64,000 nucleotides of DNA, from contig CALIAU010000011.1 of assembly GCA_938045585.1 (NCBI GenBank), forward strand, positions 124,001-188,000, in the 5' to 3' direction. Below the pieces are notes generated by a model. That model ran no database searches, was not told the DNA's origin, and saw nothing but the letters and a program-made list of their open reading frames with translations. The stretch comes from an uncultured Saprospiraceae bacterium (lineage in GTDB: Bacteria; Bacteroidota; Bacteroidia; Chitinophagales; Saprospiraceae). Below are positions 36,456 through 45,574 of the stretch, one piece after another; the stretch's first letter is position 1; every line of letters starts with the position of its first letter. The position numbers and the translations under genes were made by a program.

Positions 36456-37730
36456 CTAAAATTTGTACTTATCTCCCCAAAGTTTTCGTAAGCGTTCCTG
36501 TAGCTTTTGCTCAACTACATTGTCTTGACTCTCATAAATATTTGTCTTGCTAAGGCTCTCAGGTAGATATTCTAGATGGACAAAATTGTTTTTTTCGTCA
36601 TGGGCATACTTATAGTCTTTGCCATAATCCATTTTCTTCATCAAATCAGTGGGCGCATTTCTCAAATGGAGTGGGATAGGAGCATTGCCTGTTTGTTTGA
36701 CTATACTCTGTGCCTTTTTAATTGCAGCATAAGCAGAGTTGCTCTTAGGACTGGAAGCTAGATATATTGCAACTTGCGACATAATTATTCTCCCTTCAGG
36801 CATGCCAATTTTAGAGATAGAATCAAAACCTGCATTCGCCAAAAGTAAGGCATTCGGATTTGCTAATCCAATGTCTTCAGCAGCTGCAATGACCATGCGT
36901 CGACAAATAAATTTAGGGTCTTCGCCTCCTTCAATCATACGGGCCAGGTAATACAGAGTAGCATTTGGATCTGAACCACGTATGGATTTAATAAAGGCCG
37001 ATGCCAAATCATAATGCATTTCACCCGACTTGTCAAACAAAACAAACTTGTCATGCAAGACATCTTCCACTAAGGCATTTGTAATTTCTATTTTTTCATT
37101 TTGATGATATTGGTTAATGACGAGTTCTAAGCAGTTGTATAATTTTCTTCCATCACCTCCAGAAAATTTAATGAGTGCCTCTTTCTCCTTAAGTACAATA
37201 TCTCTTTTCTTTAAAATCTCATCTTGTGCAATCGCAGATTCAATCATGTCTACAAGCTCTTCTTCCAATAAATGCTTCAAGGTATATACTTGGCAACGTG
37301 AAAGTAAAGCGGATATAACTTCAAAGGAAGGGTTTTCTGTTGTAGCTCCTATAAGTGTAACTGTACCATTTTCTACAGAACCTAAAAGTGAATCCTGTTG
37401 TGACTTGCTAAAACGGTGAATCTCGTCGATAAATAAAATTGGATTGGGAGCATTAAAAAATCTATTATTCTCTGCTTTTTTAATAGTTTCTCTAATATCT
37501 TTTACCCCAGCATTGATGGCAGTGAGATGAAAAAAAATCCTATCGGCCGAATTTGCAATGATACGTGCTAGGGTAGTTTTGCCCACACCGGGTGGCCCCC
37601 AAAATATCATGGAAGGAATATTATTATGTAATATAGTTTTGCGCACAGGACCATTTGGCCCTACTAAATGACTCTGACCAACGAAATCATCTAGAGTTTT
37701 TGGACGCATCCGTTCAGCTAAAGGTTGCAT
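36456..37730 (-). CDS. rarA: Replication-associated recombination protein A (AAA+ ATPase)
   Basis: RarA/MgsA-type clamp-loader-like AAA+ ATPase acting at stalled replication forks. The 424-aa protein opens with PLAERMRPKTLDDFVGQ, has Walker A GPPGVGKTT (~45-53), Walker B LFIDEIHRF, sensor-1 LIGATTENPSF and the RarA C-terminal tetramerisation part with ICRRMVIAAAEDIGLANP and GNAPIPLHLRNAPT. Length is standard. Single gene, divergent from the 37882 gene. Confidence 0.95.
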   Translation of the reverse strand: MQPLAERMRPKTLDDFVGQSHLVGPNGPVRKTILHNNIPSMIFWGPPGVGKTTLARIIANSADRIFFHLTAINAGVKDIRETIKKAENNRFFNAPNPILFIDEIHRFSKSQQDSLLGSVENGTVTLIGATTENPSFEVISALLSRCQVYTLKHLLEEELVDMIESAIAQDEILKKRDIVLKEKEALIKFSGGDGRKLYNCLELVINQYHQNEKIEITNALVEDVLHDKFVLFDKSGEMHYDLASAFIKSIRGSDPNATLYYLARMIEGGEDPKFICRRMVIAAAEDIGLANPNALLLANAGFDSISKIGMPEGRIIMSQVAIYLASSPKSNSAYAAIKKAQSIVKQTGNAPIPLHLRNAPTDLMKKMDYGKDYKYAHDEKNNFVHLEYLPESLSKTNIYESQDNVVEQKLQERLRKLWGDKYKF

Positions 37731-37881
37731 ATCTGCAATAATACAAGACAGACTTGAGAGATGAAAGAATGCGTAACATTAGTTTTTATATATTATTAAA
37801 GTTTTCATAATTATTATCTATTTGTCGATTTAAATCGTCTACAATGTGAGAAGTGTTTAATACTTTCACATTATATTTTTT

Positions 37882-39369
37882 ATGCATATAATAAAGAAAC
37901 TTAAAATTGGATTATTTGTCTTACTATGTATTTGGTGCAGTAGTAATACATTCGGGCAGTCGGTGCCTGAAGTAAACAAGTATATACAATATGTGAATTT
38001 AAGTATTCATGGGATGAATGAAATCCATAGACATCTGCATGTCTTAAACGAAGAGCTACTCAAAGTGCAAGAAAATCCTTCCTATGAAATTGACAAAAAG
38101 ATAATTTCTGAACTTCCCATAACACTATTTAAAGATGCTTCCTTTTCGCTGTATAGCTATGCCACTCCAGAGCAAATATTTAACAGTATTGACTTAGAAG
38201 TACATTCTGATTTTAAGCGCTCCCTACAGAATGTGAAATATGTATGTGATCTAACTGTATACGAATTAAATACCATCAGACGATTCTTGTTGACCAAGAA
38301 TATAAGAGAAGGGAATAATTTTAATTACATCATGGCGAAGCTTGGGCAGTTTGAAAAAATTTATGAAGACTTTTTCAAATATAGATCTATTATGCATAGG
38401 GTGCTGCTTGAATGGTCTTATAGATTAACAGGAGAGAAGAAGTATCAAGAACTCTACGATAACATAAAAAGCATATACCTTCCAGTGTCAGATATTGTCT
38501 TAAGTCTGAAGTATGTACCCAATTACTTGCCTGATGAAGATTTATATATTCTACATAAAAATTTCAGAGAATTTTTGTATTCAAGAATGGAAATAGAGGA
38601 GGACTTTGATTTTAAAGCAATTAAAGAATTGTTGACCTACAAGATGGGGATGTTTATTACAGATGCAGCAGCTTATCTGGAAGCAAAAAAAGCAAATGGA
38701 AGTAATGATCTAGCATTAACCTACATGTATTACAATACGATTTTGACAAGACACACAAACTTAAGTTATAATGGCTTCTTGGATGATATAAATCAAGTAA
38801 TCACAAACCAGGCTTTCCATGTTCCCATATTGTTAGAATACCCAAGATATTTTAAAATGAGCTATGATAGAATAGTGGGATATAATCAGGTAATTGAACA
38901 GCCGACGCATAGAGTTGTGCTAGATCTGGAAAAAGATGAGCCTAAAGAAGAACTTGTAGTAAAAGAGATCCCAAAGGAACCAAAAGGAATAGCAGCACCC
39001 GTAGTTACAGAAATACCAGAAACAATTAGAGATAGAAAAGTTAAAAAGACGGAATTAGAAATGACTGCAGTTTCAGGTGTTCTTACACTCCGTTTTTATG
39101 ACCATATCCTTTTAGATGGGGACAGAATATCACTTAATTATAACGGTAAGTGGATCTTAGAAGATCACTCTCTTGAAGCCAAACCTGTAGATTTAGAACT
39201 TAGATTAAATGGAGAAGGATTACATTATATCCTAATACATGCTGTGAATATGGGCACAAAACCACCGAATACCGTAGGTATTGAATACGAATTAAATGGT
39301 GAGAAATACAAAAAACTGCTCCAATCAGATATGGGAAACTCAGAAATGATCCAAATAAGACTGAAGTAA
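37882..39369 (+). CDS. Exported protein of unknown function with a PPNT-type C-terminal beta domain
   Basis: A 495-aa protein with a signal peptide (cleavage after TFG-Q). Residues ~30-340 are mostly helical with many Tyr/Leu residues and no family I know. A Lys/Glu/Pro-rich linker (~355-388) joins a C-terminal beta domain (~390-495). That domain has LRFYDHILLDGDRISL, YNGKWIL and GTKPPNTVGIEYELNG, a DGD...PPNT pattern I recall from many Bacteroidetes envelope proteins but cannot name. No sorting tail or lipobox. It is followed by a 338-bp regulatory-looking gap and the ECF sigma gene, so it may not belong to that unit. Confidence 0.6.
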   Translation: MHIIKKLKIGLFVLLCIWCSSNTFGQSVPEVNKYIQYVNLSIHGMNEIHRHLHVLNEELLKVQENPSYEIDKKIISELPITLFKDASFSLYSYATPEQIFNSIDLEVHSDFKRSLQNVKYVCDLTVYELNTIRRFLLTKNIREGNNFNYIMAKLGQFEKIYEDFFKYRSIMHRVLLEWSYRLTGEKKYQELYDNIKSIYLPVSDIVLSLKYVPNYLPDEDLYILHKNFREFLYSRMEIEEDFDFKAIKELLTYKMGMFITDAAAYLEAKKANGSNDLALTYMYYNTILTRHTNLSYNGFLDDINQVITNQAFHVPILLEYPRYFKMSYDRIVGYNQVIEQPTHRVVLDLEKDEPKEELVVKEIPKEPKGIAAPVVTEIPETIRDRKVKKTELEMTAVSGVLTLRFYDHILLDGDRISLNYNGKWILEDHSLEAKPVDLELRLNGEGLHYILIHAVNMGTKPPNTVGIEYELNGEKYKKLLQSDMGNSEMIQIRLK

Positions 39370-39707
39370 TAAACTTAGCCGAAATTCACTTTCTTAGCGT
39401 AGTCCCTAAAATATTATAAGAATTTATATCTTTTTAATATACTGATAGTCAGTGTTTTGTGAAATAAATGTAAATTATTTTATAATTAACCCAACCATCA
39501 GCCAATTTATCTCGTGTACCCTAATGAAACTTATAATTCCAACACACACGATAAGTTTCGTAATGCTGATCAATTCATTTTTGTCCTTATGCTGGGGACA
39601 ATTATCCAACGCGAAACAATAGCAATTGTCGAAATGCTGATCAATTATGGGCTATTTCTGTAGATTTGTACAAGAAATAGACTAAGTTTTATTGCTTATC
39701 CTGTAAA
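39370..39707. other. 338-bp intergenic region upstream of the ECF sigma gene
   Basis: No ORF. A weak hairpin ACTGA-tag-TCAGT (39441-39453) follows the upstream gene. Paired direct repeats and an inverted repeat lie closer to the sigma gene. Confidence 0.5.
39558..39646 (+). promoter_or_regulatory. Direct repeats flanking an inverted repeat, candidate operator of the sigma operon
   Basis: An 18-bp sequence ending AATGCTGATCAATT occurs at 39558-39575 and 39629-39646 with one mismatch, 71 bp apart (about seven helical turns, so on the same DNA face). Between them a perfect 7-bp inverted repeat GACAATT/AATTGTC lies at 39597-39603 and 39624-39630. Position 60-150 bp before the sigma ATG suits a regulator binding site. 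Confidence 0.45.
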
Positions 39708-40292
39708 ATGAAAATTGACGCATTTCTCATAAAAGCTTGCCTGAACGAAGAACGTAAAGCACAGTATACTTTGTATACACAGTGTTACGGCTTTCTTATG
39801 AGTATATGTGTCAGGTATATGCAGGATAGAGATGAGGCGAAAGATATACTTAACCAAGGCTTTTATAAGATCCTAAAAAACTTGGATAAGTATGATACAA
39901 ATATCCCTTTTGAAGCGTGGAGTTCCAAGATTATGGTGAACACCATAATCGATGAATATAGAAAGAACAAGAAGAGAAGGGAATTGGTAGAGCACATTGA
40001 TACCTTATTGCATGTGGATAATTTTTCTTATTCAGAAGCAAATGAGGCAGATGAAATGTTTGATGCAGAAGCAATTGAGCTGATGCTACAGTCTTTACCA
40101 AAGCTAAGTAGAATTGTATTTTCTATGTACGCTATAGAAGGATACAAACATAAAGAGATTGCCGAGAATTTAGGAATGAGTGAGAATACTTCTAAATGGC
40201 ATGTGTCAGCTGCAAGAAAGAGATTGCAGAAAATGATCAAAGCCTCATTGAATACATCAAATTCATTGAATTATGGAGAAACACCTGGATAA
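39708..40292 (+). CDS. ECF-type RNA polymerase sigma factor
   Basis: A 194-aa extracytoplasmic-function sigma-70 factor. Region 2 covers residues ~20-95 (CVRYMQDRDEAKDILNQGFYKIL, then FEAWSSKIMVNTIIDEYRKNKKR). Region 4 covers ~125-180 (LPKLSRIVFSMYAIEGYKHKEIAENLGMSENTSKWHVSAARKRL in outline) with its DNA-recognition helix. It overlaps the next gene by 20 bp, and that product has an anti-sigma-like inner-membrane segment, so the two probably form a signalling pair. The direct repeats upstream suggest regulated expression. Confidence 0.9.
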   Translation: MKIDAFLIKACLNEERKAQYTLYTQCYGFLMSICVRYMQDRDEAKDILNQGFYKILKNLDKYDTNIPFEAWSSKIMVNTIIDEYRKNKKRRELVEHIDTLLHVDNFSYSEANEADEMFDAEAIELMLQSLPKLSRIVFSMYAIEGYKHKEIAENLGMSENTSKWHVSAARKRLQKMIKASLNTSNSLNYGETPG

Positions 40293-41580
40293 ATTTATTA
40301 AAAACAAGCTCTCAGAGCAACGCTTTCCTCTAGATGATGATGCCTGGGAAGGCATGGAAACCATTCTGGATAGTTCCGATCCTCCCTCCTTGGTTGCTAG
40401 AGAAAAACCATTTAAACTATATAAACTTGCAGGTCTCCTGAGTCTAATGGTGCTCTGTTATGCCATCTACATGTTTAGCATGAAAAAGCGAAATGCTAAT
40501 CTAGAAGAAATACATCAGTTAAAAACAATAGTAGAAAATACCGAACCAAGGAACGAAACAATTGCTGATATTTCCAATACAGAAGAAAAAGAAACTAGTC
40601 AGCTTAGCAAATCAATTGTAAAAAGTAGAGTAGATGAAGAACTTGATATAAATACAAGAACGGCGCAAACAAGCACACATCAGATTCTAGCAAATGATGC
40701 GTATGAGAAAGAAATTAAGCCAACAAATAATCAATTTGGAATTACGACTATAAAACAGCTTAGTAATGAGGCCCTAACAGAAAAAAGATCTGATGTAGCA
40801 ATTCAACAATCAGCTGAACAGCGAATGGACTTTACAGACAATGGGACTCATTCAAGTGTTGGAAACACAGAGATAGTGGAGACTAGCAAGGAAACTATAA
40901 ATGCGCGATCTGTTATAGCAACTATAGAGAGTTTGCAATACGTAAAAAATGCATTCTTGACAATGGATAGCCAGTTTACAAAGCTCCCACAATATATGCA
41001 TCATCAACAGGAAGTAGCCGTCGTCAAAGAAAACAGACGTCCTCTTTTTGGCGCCTATCTCGCTTCTCAAAACTATACAACAGATAGATTATATTTAGCG
41101 GGCGTTCATGGTCAACTCTTTTTGAATAAAAATATGTCTCTGAGCATAGAGCCAGGATATAGTTATAGAGCATTGGAACAAAGCTCAGTAGCTAAAGATT
41201 CCTCTGAATTTGTAAGCTTTGGAGCAAACACGTTCGAACAAGACATAGTTGGTCAGTCAGTACATGCAGTACACCTACCAGCAAACTTGAATTACTATTT
41301 ATCAGATCAATTTACACTCGGAGCAGGAGTTTCATACAATCATGTTCTTGCACTGGGAGCTATTAAAGAGACTCGCATAGATGGCATAGTTACTGAAGAG
41401 AAAGAAATCTGGTTAGATAAAGAGTTCTATACAACGCAGTTCTATCGTGGGCAAATCAATGCAGCTTATTTCTTAAGCCAACACCTATCTGTAGATGTGC
41501 AGTATGAAATGCCACTTAAAAGGTCAAACTTATTTAATGAAGAATCTTCCATTGGATTGAGATTAAAATTATATCTATAA
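40273..41580 (+). CDS. Anti-sigma-like transmembrane protein fused to a C-terminal beta-barrel domain
   Basis: A 435-aa protein. Residues 1-48 are cytoplasmic and acidic with a DDDAWEGMETIL segment of the kind seen in Bacteroidetes anti-sigma-like N-termini. One transmembrane helix spans ~50-70. Residues ~71-245 are a Glu/Thr/Ser-rich periplasmic linker. Residues ~255-435 alternate like an 8-strand outer-membrane barrel (FGAYLASQNYTTDRLYL, LSIEPGYSYRAL, VSYNHVLALGA, LRLKLYL). If all parts are real the chain would touch cytoplasm, inner membrane, periplasm and outer membrane. It is coupled to the sigma gene (20-bp overlap) and to the lipoprotein gene (TAATG). The barrel could instead be a periplasmic beta domain. 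Confidence 0.65.
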   Translation: MEKHLDKFIKNKLSEQRFPLDDDAWEGMETILDSSDPPSLVAREKPFKLYKLAGLLSLMVLCYAIYMFSMKKRNANLEEIHQLKTIVENTEPRNETIADISNTEEKETSQLSKSIVKSRVDEELDINTRTAQTSTHQILANDAYEKEIKPTNNQFGITTIKQLSNEALTEKRSDVAIQQSAEQRMDFTDNGTHSSVGNTEIVETSKETINARSVIATIESLQYVKNAFLTMDSQFTKLPQYMHHQQEVAVVKENRRPLFGAYLASQNYTTDRLYLAGVHGQLFLNKNMSLSIEPGYSYRALEQSSVAKDSSEFVSFGANTFEQDIVGQSVHAVHLPANLNYYLSDQFTLGAGVSYNHVLALGAIKETRIDGIVTEEKEIWLDKEFYTTQFYRGQINAAYFLSQHLSVDVQYEMPLKRSNLFNEESSIGLRLKLYL

Positions 41581-42656
41581 TGAGAAATTGCCTACTATTA
41601 TTAATTTGTAGCGTACTCTGCTTTTCTTGCGAAACGGAAGGCTTTGATGATTTTCAAAAAGAAGCTGTATTTGAGACCAATTTGGTTATTGATGGGGAAG
41701 AGGTGAATATACAAGCGGGTGCAGAGGGCTACGTAATGCAGACTGGCTTTAATGAAAATATTTCTGGTACGTTTGACTATTTTTCGGAATTCGCAAATTC
41801 CCAAGAGGGCAGTAAACAACTGAACTTTTATTTTGATGACCTCCCAGTTTTACAAACTCCTTCAGAGGTAGCAGCTTCTGTACACAGCGATTTAAACTTT
41901 GCTCTCAATTTTACTGGTTCAGAAGGAATCATGCTCGTGCCTAATCTTGATGGCCTAAGTACTGCATACACCACAGAATGGTCTGTAGGAGAATTAGAAA
42001 AAACAAACAACAATAATACACTTATCCCTTTGCCTATTTTAAGGGATATTCAAGATATTCCAGTGCAATACAATCTGGAAGTTTCCAATGGGTTTAAAGC
42101 GACCATGAATGGTAGTTTCAATGCTGATCTTACAAAATCTTGTAATGCAATCGTTCAAACTTCATTCGATCAAAGTAATATTTACTTTGGACTAACGGCT
42201 TTCACACAATCACCACTCCAAATTGATTGGAGTAATGGGGAATCCACAACTACGGCAACTTATTCTGTAGATACAGAGCAAGTTACTGTAGATGTGATTT
42301 CTCAAAATTGCAACTTTGACTTCTCCATGGAAATCACAAATGCAGAAAGCCTACCTGCGCAGATCGGTTTTGAAACCATCTTCACATTAGGTCCTGCAAC
42401 AACCTATACAGGCCCAGGTGTAATCTTGGAGTATGTCGACGAAGATGGCAGCGTATTTAGAAGTGATTATGGGCAACAAGACAATACAAGTAGCTTTGTT
42501 GTCGATAGCATAGAAGAATACGAATTAAATCCAGCAGGAAGTAAAACAGTCTTACTCGAAGGTAGAATATCTTGTAAAGTATTTTCTTTAGATGGAAACA
42601 CATCAAAAGAAATAACAGCGGAAAGCATTAAAATTGGACTTGCATACCAGTCCTAA
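41580..42656 (+). CDS. Lipoprotein of unknown function in the sigma operon
   Basis: A 358-aa lipoprotein with lipobox SVLCFSC (Cys17). The mature part is beta-rich and acidic (for example YNLEVSNGFKATMNGSF, TATYSVDTEQVTVDVIS), with a central Cys pair around residues 182 and 240. It starts on the last base of the preceding stop, so it is translated with the barrel-fused anti-sigma protein. A ligand-sensing or surface role for the regulatory unit is an inference; I recognise no family. Confidence 0.65.
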   Translation: MRNCLLLLICSVLCFSCETEGFDDFQKEAVFETNLVIDGEEVNIQAGAEGYVMQTGFNENISGTFDYFSEFANSQEGSKQLNFYFDDLPVLQTPSEVAASVHSDLNFALNFTGSEGIMLVPNLDGLSTAYTTEWSVGELEKTNNNNTLIPLPILRDIQDIPVQYNLEVSNGFKATMNGSFNADLTKSCNAIVQTSFDQSNIYFGLTAFTQSPLQIDWSNGESTTTATYSVDTEQVTVDVISQNCNFDFSMEITNAESLPAQIGFETIFTLGPATTYTGPGVILEYVDEDGSVFRSDYGQQDNTSSFVVDSIEEYELNPAGSKTVLLEGRISCKVFSLDGNTSKEITAESIKIGLAYQS

Positions 42657-42697
42657 TTTCCTTTCGTATTTACCTTAGTTTTTCCTTTATTTACATC

Positions 42698-43375
42698 ATG
42701 TATACGGCTGCATTTAATGAACTAAAAGCGCAATTTGAAGCACATGCAGATGCGGATAATGCGGTAGCTATGCAAAATTATATGAAGGGCAAGTTTAGTT
42801 TTTATGGAATAAAAGCTCCGCTACGTAAAACAATAAATCGACCCATATTTAAAAAATATAAATGTAATCCTACACCAGAGTTTAAAAATCTAATCTCCTT
42901 GCTTTGGAGTCAAGAGCAACGTGAGTATCAATACACAGCTATGGATTGGATGGAACGCTTAGTGCAAAAAATGGATGCATCTTGGCTTCCATTCTTAGAA
43001 GAACTAATTACTAAAAAATCATGGTGGGATACTGTGGATTGGATTGCTGCAAATGGTGTAGGTCGTCTGTTCTTAAACTACCCAGAACTGAGACCCCAGA
43101 ATTGTAATGCTTGGATAGAAAGTAAAAATATCTGGCTTGTCCGCACAGCTATCCTACATCAACTAAAACATCGTGAACAGCTAGATTGGGAATTACTCCA
43201 AAGCTATATCTTGAAACATGCAGACGCAAAAGAGTTTTTTATTAACAAGGCCTCAGGCTGGGCTCTACGTCAGTATCATAAAATAGCACCGCAACGAGTT
43301 TTTGCCTTTGTAGATGCACATCCTGAATTATCAAATCTAACTAAGAGAGAAGCACTTAAGCATCACAAAGAATAA
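42698..43375 (+). CDS. AlkD-like DNA alkylation repair glycosylase
   Basis: A 225-aa HEAT-like-repeat DNA glycosylase that removes alkylated bases. The family core is visible: YGIKAPLRK early, then KSWWDTVDWIA at residues 107-117, where W110 and D114 match the W109/D113 pair of AlkD catalysis. NKASGWALRQY lies near residue 187. Length is normal. It sits 41 bp after the lipoprotein gene and may be read by the same transcript, but function suggests it is independent. Confidence 0.9.
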   Translation: MYTAAFNELKAQFEAHADADNAVAMQNYMKGKFSFYGIKAPLRKTINRPIFKKYKCNPTPEFKNLISLLWSQEQREYQYTAMDWMERLVQKMDASWLPFLEELITKKSWWDTVDWIAANGVGRLFLNYPELRPQNCNAWIESKNIWLVRTAILHQLKHREQLDWELLQSYILKHADAKEFFINKASGWALRQYHKIAPQRVFAFVDAHPELSNLTKREALKHHKE

Positions 43376-43412
43376 GTAGACATCATGAACGCCTAACCCA
43401 CAAGAAATAAAA

Positions 43413-43437
43413 AAGGCAGCGCTAAAAACGCTGCCTT
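43413..43437. terminator. Bidirectional terminator between AlkD-like and S46 genes
   Basis: Perfect 9-pair stem AAGGCAGCG/CGCTGCCTT with a 7-nt loop. On the minus strand it is followed by TTTTTATT, so it best serves the S46 peptidase transcript; it lies between two convergent genes. Confidence 0.75.
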
Positions 43438-43458
43438 CTATATTTCTCTGTTAAAAGC

Positions 43459-45537
43459 TTACATGCGATCTAGCTCTTTCACAATTCTATCTGCTTTGTA
43501 AATGTATTTCAAAGCAGCATAGATTCCACCTGCGTGCACAGATACTGTTCTGTTTGCTTCTTCATCAAAAATAAAGTTACCCGGTAATGACTCTATATTT
43601 CCATCGAATATGAGTCCAACAGCCTCTCCCTTCGCATTGATTAATGGAGATCCTGAATTTCCTCCAATGATATCATTGGTCGAAACAATATTCATAGGTG
43701 CCATCAGTAATTCCATTGGTGGGTTTAACCACTTTTCTGGTAATGACCAAGGCGTTTTTGTATCGTTTGAATAGTGCCTGTCATATAATCCAAAATAAGT
43801 CGTCTTATATGGTGCAACTGTTCCATTGTAATCATATCCATTTACGATACCGTCAGATATTCTTAAAGTAAACGTCGCATCTGGTGGAAGAGAAGTACCA
43901 TATAGATCAAATGCTGAGTTAGCAATTTTTGTTTCTAGATCTCTACGCATAGGAGCGGAGGCACCAAAAGCAGCCGAAGCCGCATCGTATTTTTTTCCAA
44001 ATACACGCGACATAGCTAGGAAAGGATCCTTGCTCTCATTCATTTTCTTACCATCCATCAACATACCACGTACATTTTCAGTAGAACCAAAATCAGATTT
44101 GGATATGGCATCAACAAACTGATAAATATTTTTGCCATCTAATACAGTCTCAAGAGAATTATCACCAGGATAAATATCTTCTGAAATCTCTTGTAGTAAC
44201 ATCGCAAACAATTTCATCTCTCTTTTGTCAGACAAAACAGGAGCCTTTTCTGATATACTAGTAACTGCTGCAGTCAGATCGTCTGGAGATGCCTCTTTGT
44301 CCATAGACAGTTTGTCAAAATTATAAACCTCGTGCATAAGTCCTAGTATCTGCCCTCTAAAGCTACGTGGAGCTAAGTGACTAATTGGCCATGCATGCGG
44401 GTTCAACTCTTCATAGGATGCTGCTAGTTTATCCCAATAGTCCGCACCAGAATTTTTCTGGATATTGGACTCCATTTCCTTCTTACGTCCCATAAGCGAT
44501 TCATTATGTAAACCACCTACGATGCCACCATATGCTTTCATGCTGTTTGACAAACCAAAGATATTACTTAGTAATTCTTGTGCCTCCATCTCCTGCGCTG
44601 GATCATCTTTGATTACATTGTATTCTTCTAACAGCATGTTATGTCTGTTCGTGAGAGACTTAAGCAACATCTTATATCGGTAGTCTCTGTCATATTCTAG
44701 TTGTGCAACAGTTCTATAACGCTCCGTTCTTCCTGGATTACCCACAACAAAAACAGGATCTTGATCCTGAACGCCGTCTGGATTAAACTCCAAGTAGTTT
44801 TCTGAAGTATTTAAAGGCTGCCCATTGTCATCATAGGCTCTCCAGAATGTACAATCTAAATTATACCTAGGGTAGGTAAAGTTGTCAGGATCGCCACCGT
44901 AGAAGCCTAGATCTAGTTCAGGAATCCATACTAATCGGATATCATCATATCGCTTATAGCCATACAGTGAATATCTACCTCCAGAATAATACGTGACTAC
45001 CTGCAGTCTGAGACCCTCCCAGCCAGGCATAGCTGCGTACTTCTCTTCAATCTGCTTAAGTAACTCGGCACGCTTTTCCATGGCCTCATCCTTTTTAAAT
45101 GAAAATTTCTCATTGTTTAATACCTCATCTGTAATATCTACAGTCTGGACAAGTTGCTCTACAAAAAGACCATCTACCTTCCGTTCTTCACCTAATGTAT
45201 TTGCATAGAATCCTCGTTTGTCAAAGTTCTCTCCCTCTTGTTGTACCTGTACAGATACCTCTCTAGAACAATGGTGATTTGTCATGATAAGACCACTTGG
45301 TGAAACAAAAGAAGCCGAACACCAACTAGCAAAACGTAAGGAAGAAAGACGTACATCTTCAAACCATTCTTCACCTGGTTCAAAACCATAGGCTTCCTTA
45401 AACCACTCTTTTGGAGGAGTTTCAAATGTCCACATCTTTCCAAAGTCAAATGGACTGGCTGCCTTTTCCTGCGCAGTAAGTTGAAATCCTCCCAAGATGA
45501 TCAGGAGACTTAATATCTTAACTTTTAGTTTTTTCAT
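43459..45537 (-). CDS. S46 family dipeptidyl peptidase (DPP7/DPP11 type)
   Basis: An exported serine dipeptidyl peptidase (692 aa) that releases dipeptides for uptake. The start is ATG 45537, giving a signal peptide (cleavage after LTA-Q). The frame is open to 45642, but that would overlap the upstream gene and puts no signal at the N-terminus. The chymotrypsin-like fold shows TNHHC with catalytic His at 88/89 and GGNSGSP with the nucleophile Ser628. VGLIFDGNIESLPG follows, as in the family. The region SVHAGGIYAAL, where S1 specificity is set, has small residues, hinting at hydrophobic rather than acidic substrates. It is last in the dynamin-M1-S46 operon. Confidence 0.9.
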   Translation of the reverse strand: MKKLKVKILSLLIILGGFQLTAQEKAASPFDFGKMWTFETPPKEWFKEAYGFEPGEEWFEDVRLSSLRFASWCSASFVSPSGLIMTNHHCSREVSVQVQQEGENFDKRGFYANTLGEERKVDGLFVEQLVQTVDITDEVLNNEKFSFKKDEAMEKRAELLKQIEEKYAAMPGWEGLRLQVVTYYSGGRYSLYGYKRYDDIRLVWIPELDLGFYGGDPDNFTYPRYNLDCTFWRAYDDNGQPLNTSENYLEFNPDGVQDQDPVFVVGNPGRTERYRTVAQLEYDRDYRYKMLLKSLTNRHNMLLEEYNVIKDDPAQEMEAQELLSNIFGLSNSMKAYGGIVGGLHNESLMGRKKEMESNIQKNSGADYWDKLAASYEELNPHAWPISHLAPRSFRGQILGLMHEVYNFDKLSMDKEASPDDLTAAVTSISEKAPVLSDKREMKLFAMLLQEISEDIYPGDNSLETVLDGKNIYQFVDAISKSDFGSTENVRGMLMDGKKMNESKDPFLAMSRVFGKKYDAASAAFGASAPMRRDLETKIANSAFDLYGTSLPPDATFTLRISDGIVNGYDYNGTVAPYKTTYFGLYDRHYSNDTKTPWSLPEKWLNPPMELLMAPMNIVSTNDIIGGNSGSPLINAKGEAVGLIFDGNIESLPGNFIFDEEANRTVSVHAGGIYAALKYIYKADRIVKELDRM

Positions 45538-45574
45538 AAAAAATTTAATTTGAATTTTAGTTGTATAAATATAC

